A stretch of DNA of 64,000 nucleotides from assembly GCA_048772705.1 (NCBI GenBank), contig JBLWGC010000043.1, positions 434,001-498,000 of the forward strand, written 5' to 3'. A program made the translations under genes and the position numbers. This DNA is from Leidyana gryllorum EB-2025a (Eukaryota; Apicomplexa). Of this stretch, positions 1 through 9,991 are shown piece by piece. The notes under the pieces were generated by a model. The model was given only the letters and a program-made list of their open reading frames with translations. It did no database searches and was not told where the DNA came from. Position 1 is the stretch's first letter, and every line of letters starts with the position of its first letter.

Positions 1-1024
1 CGGCGAAGAACATGGTCCCATTGGTCACATAGCTCAGCACAGGCACCGTGCCGAGCACATCGAGTAAGACGACGTGATTCAATGTGGTGAGTGCTCCCCA
101 TAGCTCATTCCATGGGAAAGCAGTGGCGTTGAGGACTCGCAGAGCGATGAATTGGGCTACTGGAGCGGCACACAAGCCCAAAGATAGCCAATAGACTGTC
201 CTTAGCCTGGAGCCTCTGAGCGGCACGGACAGAGCCATCAGGAGCGAGAAGGCCATCGCGCTTAATCCATAGACGTAGAAGGACAGAAGGAATAGCTCCA
301 ATTTGAGCAGGTGAGACACTATTGACTGCATTCCGCATCCGATTGCTAGAAAGGCACAGGCGACGGACAGAGCCCATCCTCTGCGAGGCGCCCAGTAATC
401 ATCCCAGGGCGTAACGATGGCCGCAGACAGTCTATTTTCGGGTTCAGACTGGCCTTCTTCCATGGTGGCCTGGACAGGGGGAGGTTGAAGTTGTGTATGG
501 GGGAGTGGCGATGTATGGGCAGAGTCGTGAATTGTCAGGACACACGCAAAGTCCCCGATTTTGGGGCCTGTGGTGGTTGGGGGCTCACCGTTGACGTCGG
601 ACTCAAGGCTGTCTTGGAAATAGATATCTTCCAGATCCCCGGTTGACACTGTAGATACGTCGGGTGGGGGAACTGGTGCTGGGGGGTTTGTCGCCGCCGC
701 AGCACTCTTTGTTGGCGATGGTGCTCTTTTTGTTGTTGGAGGATTATTAATCCCAGACAGGGCCGCCGAATTAGCGCCACTTTGTCGTGTTGGAGATGCA
801 CTTGCCCAAGACACAACTGCAGCTCCGCTGGCGGTCGGTGGCGGCGATGAGTGACTTTGCTTGATTAAGGGACCGCGTCGGAAACTGACTTTCTTGTCTG
901 TTTGCGGTGAATGTCGAACGCTGGGCCCAACGACGAGTTCGTGAGGACACTGCGCTGGTACCTCGAAGGGGTTGTAGCAGCGGCCGAAGAAGAAAGGCAA
1001 CACATCATCGGACAAGAAGGCCAT
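1..1024 (-). CDS. Multi-pass membrane protein, C-terminus cut by window edge
   Basis: One open frame runs from an ATG at 1024 off the left edge (341 codons visible, no stop). About the first 190 residues are polar, rich in Ser, Pro and Thr and probably disordered. From roughly residue 205 onward there are at least four hydrophobic segments: one near the phrase WALSVACAFLAIGCG, then LELFLLSFYVYGLSAMAFSLL, then a segment around LSLGLCAAPVAQFIALRV, then one at the edge. I do not recognise the family, and there is no signal peptide, so the first membrane helix would act as the targeting signal. It is divergent to the propeller/NYN gene, with 242 nt between start codons. An integral membrane protein is well supported; the function is unknown. 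Confidence 0.6.
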   Translation of the reverse strand, partial: MAFLSDDVLPFFFGRCYNPFEVPAQCPHELVVGPSVRHSPQTDKKVSFRRGPLIKQSHSSPPPTASGAAVVSWASASPTRQSGANSAALSGINNPPTTKRAPSPTKSAAAATNPPAPVPPPDVSTVSTGDLEDIYFQDSLESDVNGEPPTTTGPKIGDFACVLTIHDSAHTSPLPHTQLQPPPVQATMEEGQSEPENRLSAAIVTPWDDYWAPRRGWALSVACAFLAIGCGMQSIVSHLLKLELFLLSFYVYGLSAMAFSLLMALSVPLRGSRLRTVYWLSLGLCAAPVAQFIALRVLNATAFPWNELWGALTTLNHVVLLDVLGTVPVLSYVTNGTMFFA

Positions 1025-1266
1025 TATCGAGTGTTCGGTTTCGCTGATTAGGGATTCCAACTTGCGAGGATATCAGCAGAAAACCTCTCACACTGGAAAG
1101 TTGACACGCACACCCATTAGACATTGTACACTGATAGGTTCGGTAGTCCATGTAACCGCGGCAACATACGGTTCCCGCGGCTGACAGCGCCAGATGGTGA
1201 GGTGTTTCAACGCGGGAACGCGACACAGGATCTCGGCAGTGTGAATAATTTTATAGTAGGGGTGTC

Positions 1267-4088
1267 ATGGAACGCGTCCCCACTTTTGTTGTGTGGAAGC
1301 CCAATGGACCAGCGAGTTGCGGAGCGGGCGGTGAGGTCATTCTAAGTGGCCCGGAGTGTAAAACGGAGAGCCCGTCGTCTATTTCGGCGTCCACTGATTC
1401 TCAATTCTTGATCGAGCTATATCCTACTTCCCGTCAAGTTATTCGACGAAGCATCCATGATTTGACCGTTGTTGAACAACTTTCACTGCCCGTTGCTGTG
1501 GCCAAAGCGTCTTGCTGTGCGTGTTCTGCAAACGCTGAGATTCTGGTGGTTGGAATGGAAACCCAGATTCTCGTGTACAATACGGATCGACGTGTGAGGT
1601 AAACACATACAGGTCGCTGTGGCCCCTTTGTCTGTTCAAAAGCTCTTTTTTCTCCCTCGACAGAATCGTTCCCGCTCCCGACGGCCACGCGCTGCGTTAC
1701 GCCTTCTTTTCAAATGACGGTGTCTACGCCTTACTGGTGTCCGATCTCGGAGCCTCTTTAGTCACCGTTTTCGACTTGATGACTTGCGACGAAGACGCTG
1801 GGGGCGAAGCTCAGCAACGCGTCAAACCCTTACCCACACTTCGCAGTCGTCGGTTTTCAAGACCCTTCACTGCCACTTGGTTATCCTGCGAGACCTCCGG
1901 CATGCCAGGTGAGGGATCCCACCTGTGTGTGAATCTAAAGACTGGTCGTCTGCAGCGGTATTCGTCGGGGGCAACACCACTGGTGTCCTCAACGTCTGGG
2001 ATCTGGCTGCCGACAGACTGCTGAGAGACGAGAAGTTCTGCGACGCCGCAATCTGCAGTATTGTTCCATTAAACACCAGTCGCAGGCTGCTCATAGCGTC
2101 CGAAGACGGGACACTGGTGCTGGTGCCAATGAAAGACCTTTGGCTGGGATCAAACGAAAAGGTGTATCCGAGATTCAAGGCGCCTATCCCAGACCAACAA
2201 ATCAAACGGGTTGTCGCTTGTGAGCGGGAACTCGGCAATTTGCGACTTGTCATAGTCACCCACGAGGACCAAATGATTCTCGCTTACTTGGACGGCAACA
2301 CCCTCCAACTCAAAGCACAGGCGGCATCTCAGGGTCAGGTCTTCACTGTCCCCGATCGAGGACTGAACATTATATGCCACAAAGGGAGCCCTCCACTAAA
2401 CGTGAGATCCTTCCCTCTCCAAGTAGTCCAACGCCCAGACGGCACCAGTGAGTCTCGGCAAAGTGTCTGCCCCCGCCTCATCTCCGCTTCGCAGCCACTT
2501 TCACGCCAACAACGACTCCGGCCCTCTTCACTAAGGCCATCGCGAACAGTGACTCGATGATTTTGTCCCGCGAAGCAGAGGAGACGGCTCTGTCTCACGC
2601 CCACAAAGTTCTGGAACACGGGCGGCATAAAGCCCCAAAGGTCAAAGTGGGAGAGGAGCTCAAGGTGAGTGGACAAAGCTCCTCGACACATCAGCAAATA
2701 CTATTTATCGACGCTTTCTCACAGAAAAAGGCAGCCAAGTTGGAGAAGATCGCCACAGCAATGGTTCTGAACAGCCAGCGAAGCTTGAGCGCCAGACCGA
2801 AGGTCGTCAAGGCGAAAACGTCCAAAGAGGCCGAAGTGTTCAGTATTCTGGACAGAGTGGCTGAAGGCCTCGAAACCCCAAGTGCCCTGGCTCAGGCCGA
2901 TCCAGCAACCTGTGGAAGGTGGGTTCAAGCCCGAATGGCCGAGCCGCGCATTGAACGCGAGCGAGACGCTGAGGCCGAGAAGGCCGCAGAAGAGGCAGAG
3001 CGTCGAGAGATAGAGGAAAGTTTAGGGATGTCCAGCTCTTTGATCACTACCAGCTCGAATGTTCCATCGCCGTCTGATGATGAGTCTGAGTCAGATGAGC
3101 GAAGCTGGGATGTGACAAGCCCACAGAAGTCTGTGATGAGTAAAGATAGCTCCACCGCTCGTTTAGTCCGTCGTGCAAATCTGAAAGAGCGACTGCGTGA
3201 GCGAGTTCTGAGACGGCATCACAGGAGGCGAGTGCGAAAAATGTGAATCAAAACATGCTGTGGACACAGATCGGTGAAGCACCTGAAGGATCCACATGGC
3301 GCCCAGTGGTGGTGGATGGGCTGAATTTCCTAGCGAACTTCCCGCCTGCGCGCCATGGCCAATCAATGGCAAACTTTGCTTTGCACCTTGTCAGAATGTA
3401 GGTCCTCTGAACGACGAGAAGTATATTGTATGTCAGGGGGTGCACCAAAATTCAATTTGTGCTACCCCACCGAGTGGTCCAGCGAATGGCTGCTTCCAAT
3501 GATGGCGATTTCCTGTATTTGTACAACAATAGATTTGTCCTTACGTGTCCCGACTGGCCCTCAAGCGAACAAATGCTGCGTCGAATGGGTTCTAAATACC
3601 AAGAATTCCTCGAAGAACTATACTTGAGCCACTCTGTTCGTAAAAGACGTCAATTGAACCCTTGGAGGGTCAATGACGACTTGGCTGTGATCTCCCTCGC
3701 CTATAAGCTGGGTAAACTACGATAAAGTTGTGACACAATGTGTCCTCCAGATGCGGTCGTCATCTCTGACGATCACTACCGTGACCTCAACCGATATCTG
3801 CAAAGCACACCGGATCGTGTGGCCCACCTGGAACGTTTTATCCGGAGTAATTTGGTGTCCGCGAGGTGGGTGTCCGTCCGAGGTCACAACGCACTCACAC
3901 ACACCCACTCTCACACTCACACACGCACACACACACTCACACCCACTCGTGGCTCTGTCTTTCTCTTTCTCCCACAGAAAATACAATACTCGCAAATTAA
4001 CAGGCCGCTGTCAAAGTCAGACTGGGAGTTCGCCAAAGTCCTGACCAAGTCAACTAAAGGCTTGCCTTTCTGGATAGTTAGATCATAG
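1267..4088 (+). CDS. WD40-like propeller protein with C-terminal Zc3h12a/Regnase-type NYN (PIN-like) nuclease domain, probable single gene
   Basis: Exons joined at introns 1599-1663, 1909-1940, 2458-2494, 2665-2724, 3232-3269, 3398-3436, 3712-3750 and ~3866-3977. The N-terminal ~400 residues look like WD40 blades (for example GVLNVWDLAADR). A charged Lys/Glu/Arg-rich helical linker follows, then a nuclease domain with WRPVVVDGLNF, a hydrophobic core strand IQFVLP, NDDLAV and VISDDHYRDL. These match the acidic active-site layout of the Zc3h12a (Regnase-1/MCPIP1) NYN domain. The propeller frame meets a TGA at 3244 and the NYN frame has an ATG at 3255, only 8 nt later. Removing a 38-nt GT–AG intron (3232-3269) fuses both frames exactly, so one gene is likelier than two. 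The last exon is uncertain and may end at 4044 or 4088. Likely an RNA-cleaving protein; the NYN call is firmer than the propeller call. Confidence 0.6.
3895..3951 (+). repeat. CA-rich microsatellite inside an intron
   Basis: Imperfect (CA)n/(CT)n repeat in the last intron of the propeller/NYN gene. It resembles a polypyrimidine-like tract before the acceptor at 3977. Similar repeats occur in other longer introns of the window. Confidence 0.7.
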
Positions 4089-4143
4089 TGTAACTGAATT
4101 GGATGCACCAACCTGCGAATTGTGTCAACTAAGAAGGGGTTCG

Positions 4144-6146
4144 TTAAACGAGTGTGGGTCCCGCCACAAAGGCTGTATTTGTTCCAGGGGTCTCGGAAGC
4201 GCTACCATTGCTTTGGGGGGCATTCGAGGGTTGACGAAGATTACTTGAGGTCAGAGAAGTGTCTCTCAGCCCAGTCAGGATAGGCAGATAGGAGCTTCCC
4301 AGATTTGAGTCGAAGGGGAATATCCATGGACGGGGTGAGGCTCCAGCCAAGTGATGGTGATGGTGATTGATGTGGTAGTTGTGGTGATGGTGGACATGCT
4401 GCTGCTGCACCGACTGGGGCCCACGACTAGCCGGCATCAAGTACTCCTTCGCCAAGATTTTGTCGCCCAGAAACAGACCCACAGATCCGTCTGCAGTATT
4501 GGAGACGCTCGCCTGTTTGCTCATGATGCGAGACAGCGGTTTCTGTGAGGTCGTCACTGGACTCGTATGCAGCGGATGCGTGTGGTCGTGGGAATTGACA
4601 TGTGACCGTATAGCACAGCGGTACGTGATCACCTGCTTGTTCACCGTGGGGTCGAATTCCCGTATAGCTTCCGGAGCGCTGCACCTCGCCTTGAGCGGTC
4701 GAGCGGACGCGGCTCGTTCATCAGCGTCTATGGGGGTGCAACGAAAGGCAGGGGGATCAGTCGCAATTGGTCGGGATTGAAAGGGAGTATGTCCGTCAAC
4801 GACACTCGGTATCGGATGTTCTGGGATGGGCGTAGATTTATTGAAGGTATCTGTTCGTCTGAGGGGCCCATCGTCCAGTGCAACTTTGCCCATCTTGCCA
4901 CAGTCCTCACTATGTCTCCGAGGAATGACTTCAATGGCGCGAAAGCTCACAGGTCTAGCTATCGTATGCGATCCTCCAACTCCAGATCCGTTGGGAGGGT
5001 GGCCTCCGGGCCCGCTCAGCTGCATCGAACAATGCGAATCCACGTGCTCATATAGTTTGTTGATTTCGTGTGCGAGTTCGAGCGTTATGTAGCTAATCAA
5101 TCGGTCAATGAAGTCGCGATGTCGTTCGACCACAGGAAGATCATTATCCTTGTTGCCAAAGGGCTGTTGCATTGTCACGTCGGCCAGATATATCCCGTGG
5201 AATAGCCAAGCTGTACAGAATGTAAATAATGTCGCCAGCGGGAGGTTCTGTACATATGAACAGATTATGAAAGGCGTCAAGCACATGACAATAATATCAC
5301 TCCACGCCAGACATTGTTGGTAGGGTAAAGGCAGAGGAGTGTCCAAGATCTTCACTGCGCTTTGGAAATTTGTCATAGCTGCACTTAATTGTTGCCAAAG
5401 ATGGGAGCAAATTGGTGGTGGAATGCGCAACCCCCCCTCCATCACCCGTCTAGCGATGCGTTCATTGATCCAGTGCGCCACCAAGCTCGCCTGGTCGCGC
5501 ACGGCACTCAGCTCGAGCTTTTCTTCTTCCGTCAACCCACCTACGATCGAATGGAAAGCTCGCACTCAATCAATGTCTCCGGAGCACACACAACACGGGC
5601 GGGCGACGTCGGTCGCTCGCTAGCCAAGCTGACCCGCGCCGGAGGGATTCAGCCGCCGCACTCACCTATGATATCTAGTTTGGCGTCTACCCCATCACAG
5701 CTGAATAGTGTTTGGCAACAGACAGCGTGGAATATGGAAAAGTAGTGAAGAGTGATAGCGCGCCATCGCATCACCCCCGCGCGCTGCTCCTCCTTAGTCT
5801 GACTGTCGGTGCACTCATCGAAGCTGAGCACGAAGGAGGCGGCCTGACTCATGGCGTTCGTCATTTGAGTGAGATGCCCCAGGGCTTCCCAAAAGCGACT
5901 GTAAGAAATAGATGTAGTGAAGGCCAAGACAAGTGCGGCGCATTGCATAAAGTAGCCATAGACTTGGGGATTGCCAAGTGCCGTCGGTTCGCCTGAGCCT
6001 CGTACACCAAGAACTATCCAATATAGCATACATAAAGCGGTAGAGAATATTATCGAGAGCATTGCTCGAGGGAAGACGCTCCCGGTCAAGTACACCAGTA
6101 CAAGCCAATGGTCATACCATTTCCTCATTCGATAGCGGACACTCAT
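4144..6146 (-). CDS. Bestrophin-family anion channel
   Basis: Two exons (6146-5666 and 5558-4144, with a 107-nt intron) give about 631 aa. The N-terminal third has the bestrophin/UPF0187 pattern: a basic stretch RMRKWYDHW, the signature LTGSVFPRAM, then two membrane helices. A second membrane region lies around residues 220-275 (IIVMCLTPFIICSYV, TLFTFCTAWLF), and the acidic motif NKDNDLPVVERH follows, like the region after the last helix in the family. Bestrophins are homopentameric chloride/bicarbonate channels. The C-terminal ~330 residues are low-complexity, with Gln and His runs (QQQHVHHHHNYHINHHHHH near 4345-4405). The first ATG in frame is at 6146, and 35 nt separate it from the divergent TIP41 start. 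Family call good; organelle and ion unknown. Confidence 0.72.
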
Positions 6147-6181
6147 CACCTCAAATCCCCATCAACCAAAGAAAAAACCAC
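6147..6181. promoter_or_regulatory. 35-nt spacer between divergent start codons (bestrophin / TIP41)
   Basis: The two ATGs face away from each other, so both promoters and both 5' leaders must use this spacer or lie inside the neighbouring coding sequence. The spacer contains an A6 run. No TATA box is visible. Confidence 0.45.
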
Positions 6182-7363
6182 ATGACCTTCCCTACACATC
6201 CCCCACGTGAGCACCGTGGCAAAGTCACACCTTCATTCCCCCTCCAGCGACTCTAACCCCCCCTTCGAAACTCGCTACCGAAACGTATCACCAAGACGGC
6301 TGGGACTTCATCACAACTTCGGCTCCCCAACCTATTCAAGACAATGAATCGGATAGGTGGGTGCCAAACACGAACTGTCGGATCCTATCTACCTGTCCAC
6401 GCAGACTCAGCAATCTATGTAACTTCAGCCCCGGCGAGCATCTGCCGGAGATGTTATGGGTCTTCAATGAGCTAATCATACGTAATAATCACTATGGATT
6501 GACTATTCGCTTCTCGCCATTGCTGATGCTTAAAGGCTGCCAGCTGAGCAACCAACGCTGCACTGATGAGTGAGTGGTCCCCATATGATTCGCGACTGGC
6601 GACCGGTACGCTCTGTTATCAGTCCATTGCACACAATGTGCGCCTGTCCTCTGCGGGCACCAGTGCGCCCCATCCACCTGCGGTTTGAACGACAGTGGAA
6701 AAGCAGGGCCCCCTTGGAAGATGCTCATAAGCCAAAGCCAAGCATCGACTGGACATTCTATTCCGGTTTCAAAGGAGATCTGACTCTCGACCAGTCAATG
6801 GAATCGATGTACGAGCTCGATAGATCTCTACTAAGTCCTCAAGAACAGTTGCCTATGGAAAAGTTAATGGACACAACACTGCCTATCAAGCACTATGCCG
6901 AGGTTGGTTCTCTGTCCATATTCTCGTTCACACAAATGGTCAATGTCAGCTCGACCTATACGAAGATGATTTGGCGGACTGTGGGGTCTCAAAGGCTTGT
7001 GTCAGACTAGTAAGTTAAACGGAGTGTGCGGCCGCTTGAGATTCAGCCCCATGTCTTTAGAGGGTGATGCCTGACTTCTGGTATCTGGCACTCTCCCAAG
7101 ACATTCGTGTAGACGGCTCCTGTATTCGTCGGGTGAGTAACAAGCTGTCGACCGCGTTTGTTCCATCGCACACTTAGAGAGACGTGCGTTTGTACCATGA
7201 GTTTGGAACTAGAGAGATATATCGAGAGGTTAAAGTGCTTGATCGCTACCATCACCTCATAAACATGAACCACGAAGACGACCCAGTCCAAGCCCACGAT
7301 GCGGGACCAGTGTCTGGGGCGGGGCGACAGTTAGAAAGGATTGAGGTGAAAAACGTTTTGTGA
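6182..7363 (+). CDS. TIP41-like protein (PP2A regulator)
   Basis: Recognised by family motifs in order: GWDFIT, HLPEMLWVFNELII, IRFSPLLMLKG, IDWTFYSGFKG, an acidic block LYEDDLADCGVS, MPDFWYLALSQDIRVDG, and RDVRLYHEF. This is the order in human TIPRL and yeast Tip41, which bind PP2A-type catalytic subunits and tune TOR and stress signalling. Spliced exons need introns at 6207-6247, 6570-6622, ~6903-6948, ~7012-7059 and ~7134-7177. The first exon is only 25 nt (start 6182); without it the conserved N-terminal exon has no in-frame ATG before an upstream stop. About 315 aa, near the usual length apart from a short Asp/Pro tail. The next gene starts 13 nt after its stop. Confidence 0.85.
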
Positions 7364-7376
7364 GTTGGGTGATAGA

Positions 7377-7963
7377 ATGTCCAGCACCGCGGTGTTGCTG
7401 CTGAAGAAGCAGTTTATGGAATGTAGTCAAAGTCAGGAGTCATCCTCGGGGTGTTCAGTGGGACTGGAAGACAACAACTTCTTGAAATGGAGGGTTGCGT
7501 TCACCGGCCCGACGGATAGTCCCTATGAAGGTGGAGTATTCACAGCGATATTGACTTTCAGTGAGGACTTCCCCAATAGTCCACCCGAAATGAGGTTCAT
7601 GTGTCCAATGTTCCACCCAAATGGTGAGGCAGCACCTTGCTGACAGCACAAATGATCAATGTGCAGTATATGCTGACGGTCGCGTGTGCATTTCTATCCT
7701 GCATCCGCCTGGCACGGACGAGTTCAATGAACAGGAGTCTGCTGACGAGCGGTGGCGGCCCATAATATCGGTTGAAGCTATCATAATGTCCGTGATCAGC
7801 ATGTTGGGGGAGCCAAATCTAGAATCTCCAGCGAACGTCGATGCGGCGGTAAGCAGATGGGCCGGTTCGCTGTATTCGAACACATCTTGAGCAGAAAATG
7901 ATGAAAGAAGACCCGAAAGGTTACAGACGACGTGTCCGTAGGATGGTCGAGGACCAGTACTGA
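7377..7963 (+). CDS. Ubiquitin-conjugating enzyme E2, UBC7/UBE2G class
   Basis: Three exons (introns 7624-7666 and 7849-7894). The E2 core shows [25 protein letters not shown], and [12 protein letters not shown] with the catalytic Cys. Directly after it comes the acidic loop insertion ([14 protein letters not shown]) that marks the UBC7/UBE2G/CDC34 group. It then reads [18 protein letters not shown] and NVDAA, ending in a basic helix ([12 protein letters not shown]). Family members work in ER-associated degradation, but a membrane partner is not visible here. The length of about 165 aa is typical. The start is the first ATG; an upstream TTG in frame exists but is unlikely to be used. It follows the TIP41 stop by only 13 nt. 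Confidence 0.9.
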
Positions 7964-8064
7964 CTGCGAGAGTAGTGTTGCGATGCTTGTCCATATATAT
8001 CTACGACAACTGAATCAGTTGAAAACCGACCGACTACGAAATGGTTGTATACCGCAGAGTTATC

Positions 8065-9957
8065 TCACGTGGGAATGATCACAGATGACACATAGGTGCA
8101 CGCACAAACGAGAGCAGTAAGAGCGAGGGAGTGTTTCAGGGTTCCTTTCATAATATCTGCTTCCTTCCCGATCATTCCAACAGCGGCGGCGGCAATGGCA
8201 ATTGACTGAGGGCTGACGGCTTTGCCCATGGTGCCTCCTGCAGTGTTGGCGGCGACCAGAAGAGTAGGACTAACGCCGATTTGAGTTGCTGTGACGGCTT
8301 GCAGCCTGGCGAATAGTACATTATTGTTGACGACGCTGCCAGTGATGAAGACTCCCAGCCAGCCCACTACGGGGCAGAAGAGGGGGAAGACGGCTCCTGC
8401 GCCGCTGACAGCCAAACCCATGGTGGCAGAAGCGCCACAAAAGTTTGCCACATACGCTACGGCCATGACCAAGCAGATCATAGCGCAAGCTCGCCACAAT
8501 TCCTTGCAAGTTCTGACCAATTCCTCGAGGGATTGCTTGAATGTGATCCTTCGAGTGGTGATGATGGTCAAGAAAATGCTGATGAAGAGTGCTGTGCCGG
8601 AAGCGCTGATGAAGTTGATGGGCCATACTGCAGGAGTGGCCACGTTGGGTTTGATGGGAGGTGTCTGAATAACATCGTTGTGGAGGTACGGCATCTCGAC
8701 TTTCACGGTGGTCGCCTCCAGCAGACCACCGGCCGCGAACAAGCTCTTGAAAGGTGGCAAAGACCATATCAGGATCACAACAGTCAACAACAAGAAGGGA
8801 GACCAAGCCTTCACGATCTCCCAAACACTCAAGTCGGCGAGATTGACTTGGGCTTTAGCGTCGCTCTTGGGCGAGGTTCCTTGTTGTTCCTTCGCCATGG
8901 CCGTGGGAGGACATATTCTGGTATCCTCGACGGTGGCACTCAAGACGGTCATCTCGACCTCCTTGGTTGGAGAAGGAGCATCCTTGAGACCTGAGGGCTG
9001 AGCACTCAGGGCTTCTTTGGTGCCCTTCTGGGAAGCGCTGTGTACGACGGTGACGGAGGGCTCGCCACCTGAGTGACCGAGTTCCAAATCGTCGTCGCCA
9101 TCCTCCCCTCCTTCCCGGTAGATGAAAGATGGAGACCAGAAACGAGTCAGTCCAATCAGACACAGCATACTCACCAACGCAGCTGCAATGTTGGTGAGCT
9201 CCGGGCCCATAGTCCAGAGAGTTGCTGACTGAACCAAACTGTTGACCAGACCCAGAAGGATCCAGGCGGGCGCAGTCTGTTTGAGTCCCCGCATGCCATC
9301 TGTGATGGCCACCATGATGGCGGGGATGAAGATGACTGAAATCTGTGCTGTGGGGATCATTGCACGGGACATGGCAATGGTTTCGAGATCTGCTTGCTGG
9401 GCACCAACCAGTATGGGGATACCGATGGCACCATACGAGCCCACGGCTGCGTTGGCTACTAGTGACAGACAGGTCGCTTTGAGGGGCTTGAAGCCCAACT
9501 CTGTGAGCATAGCCGCGCAGATGGCTATGGGAGTCCCGAAGGCGCAGGCACCTTCGAGGAAACCGCCGAAGCAGAAGGCAATGAGCAACACTTGGATGCG
9601 AGAATCGTCTGACACGGATGCGACACTAGCCCGGATGATGGAGAATTTGCCCGAACGGATGGCAATCTTGTAGAGCCACACGGCGGCGATGATGATGTAG
9701 CAGATGGGCCAAACCCCGGACGCTATGCCATAGGCGGCTGCCATTCCACTCATGAGCAGTGGCATATTGAAGACAAATTGAGCCACAGCAAACTGGAAGG
9801 TTAGTGTGATTAGAGCAGCGTGAAGGCCCTTCATTTTGAGTACTGTGAGCGCCACCAGGAAGAAGGCGATGGGGAGCGCTGCCAGAGCCGCTGAAACATA
9901 CCGGTTGACGACAGGATCATATTCCTGGTTCCACGACGATTCATAAAGGAGAGCCAT
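8065..9957 (-). CDS. L-lactate permease (LctP family)
   Basis: Intronless frame of 630 aa with 12 or more hydrophobic segments. Family hallmarks include FGGFLEGACAFGTPIAICAAML, ANAAVGSYGAIGIPILVGAQ and, near the end, GSVVNNNVLFARLQ followed by ANTAGGTMGKAVSPQSIAIA. Bacterial LctP imports L-lactate, D-lactate or glycolate with protons, and a similar role is inferred. The protein is about 80 aa longer than typical bacterial forms because of a hydrophilic loop of ~110 residues (about residues 280-390, rich in Ser, Glu and Gly). The lack of introns among intron-rich neighbours fits an old bacterial acquisition, and the loop suggests long residence. An ATG lies at 9957; the secreted-protein gene starts 34 nt away in the opposite direction. 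Confidence 0.88.
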   Translation of the reverse strand: MALLYESSWNQEYDPVVNRYVSAALAALPIAFFLVALTVLKMKGLHAALITLTFQFAVAQFVFNMPLLMSGMAAAYGIASGVWPICYIIIAAVWLYKIAIRSGKFSIIRASVASVSDDSRIQVLLIAFCFGGFLEGACAFGTPIAICAAMLTELGFKPLKATCLSLVANAAVGSYGAIGIPILVGAQQADLETIAMSRAMIPTAQISVIFIPAIMVAITDGMRGLKQTAPAWILLGLVNSLVQSATLWTMGPELTNIAAALVSMLCLIGLTRFWSPSFIYREGGEDGDDDLELGHSGGEPSVTVVHSASQKGTKEALSAQPSGLKDAPSPTKEVEMTVLSATVEDTRICPPTAMAKEQQGTSPKSDAKAQVNLADLSVWEIVKAWSPFLLLTVVILIWSLPPFKSLFAAGGLLEATTVKVEMPYLHNDVIQTPPIKPNVATPAVWPINFISASGTALFISIFLTIITTRRITFKQSLEELVRTCKELWRACAMICLVMAVAYVANFCGASATMGLAVSGAGAVFPLFCPVVGWLGVFITGSVVNNNVLFARLQAVTATQIGVSPTLLVAANTAGGTMGKAVSPQSIAIAAAAVGMIGKEADIMKGTLKHSLALTALVCACTYVSSVIIPT

Positions 9958-9991
9958 TGATAAGTGTAGTTTTTCTACCTACATACATGTA
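9958..9991. promoter_or_regulatory. 34-nt spacer between divergent start codons (lactate permease / secreted protein)
   Basis: Contains a T5 run and the palindrome-like text acatacatgt. It must carry, or lie within, both promoters. No other element is recognised. Confidence 0.45.

Noticed and set aside
3355-3627. Overlapping short frames in the NYN region as separate small genes
   Set aside because: They are unspliced read-through of the exons and introns of the NYN domain; splicing gives a coherent family match.
6146-6149. GTG just upstream of the bestrophin ATG as start
   Set aside because: Eukaryotic nuclear gene; the next codon is a normal ATG.
9242-9673. 143-codon frame antisense to the lactate permease
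   Set aside because: Mirror of hydrophobic coding sequence with no motif.
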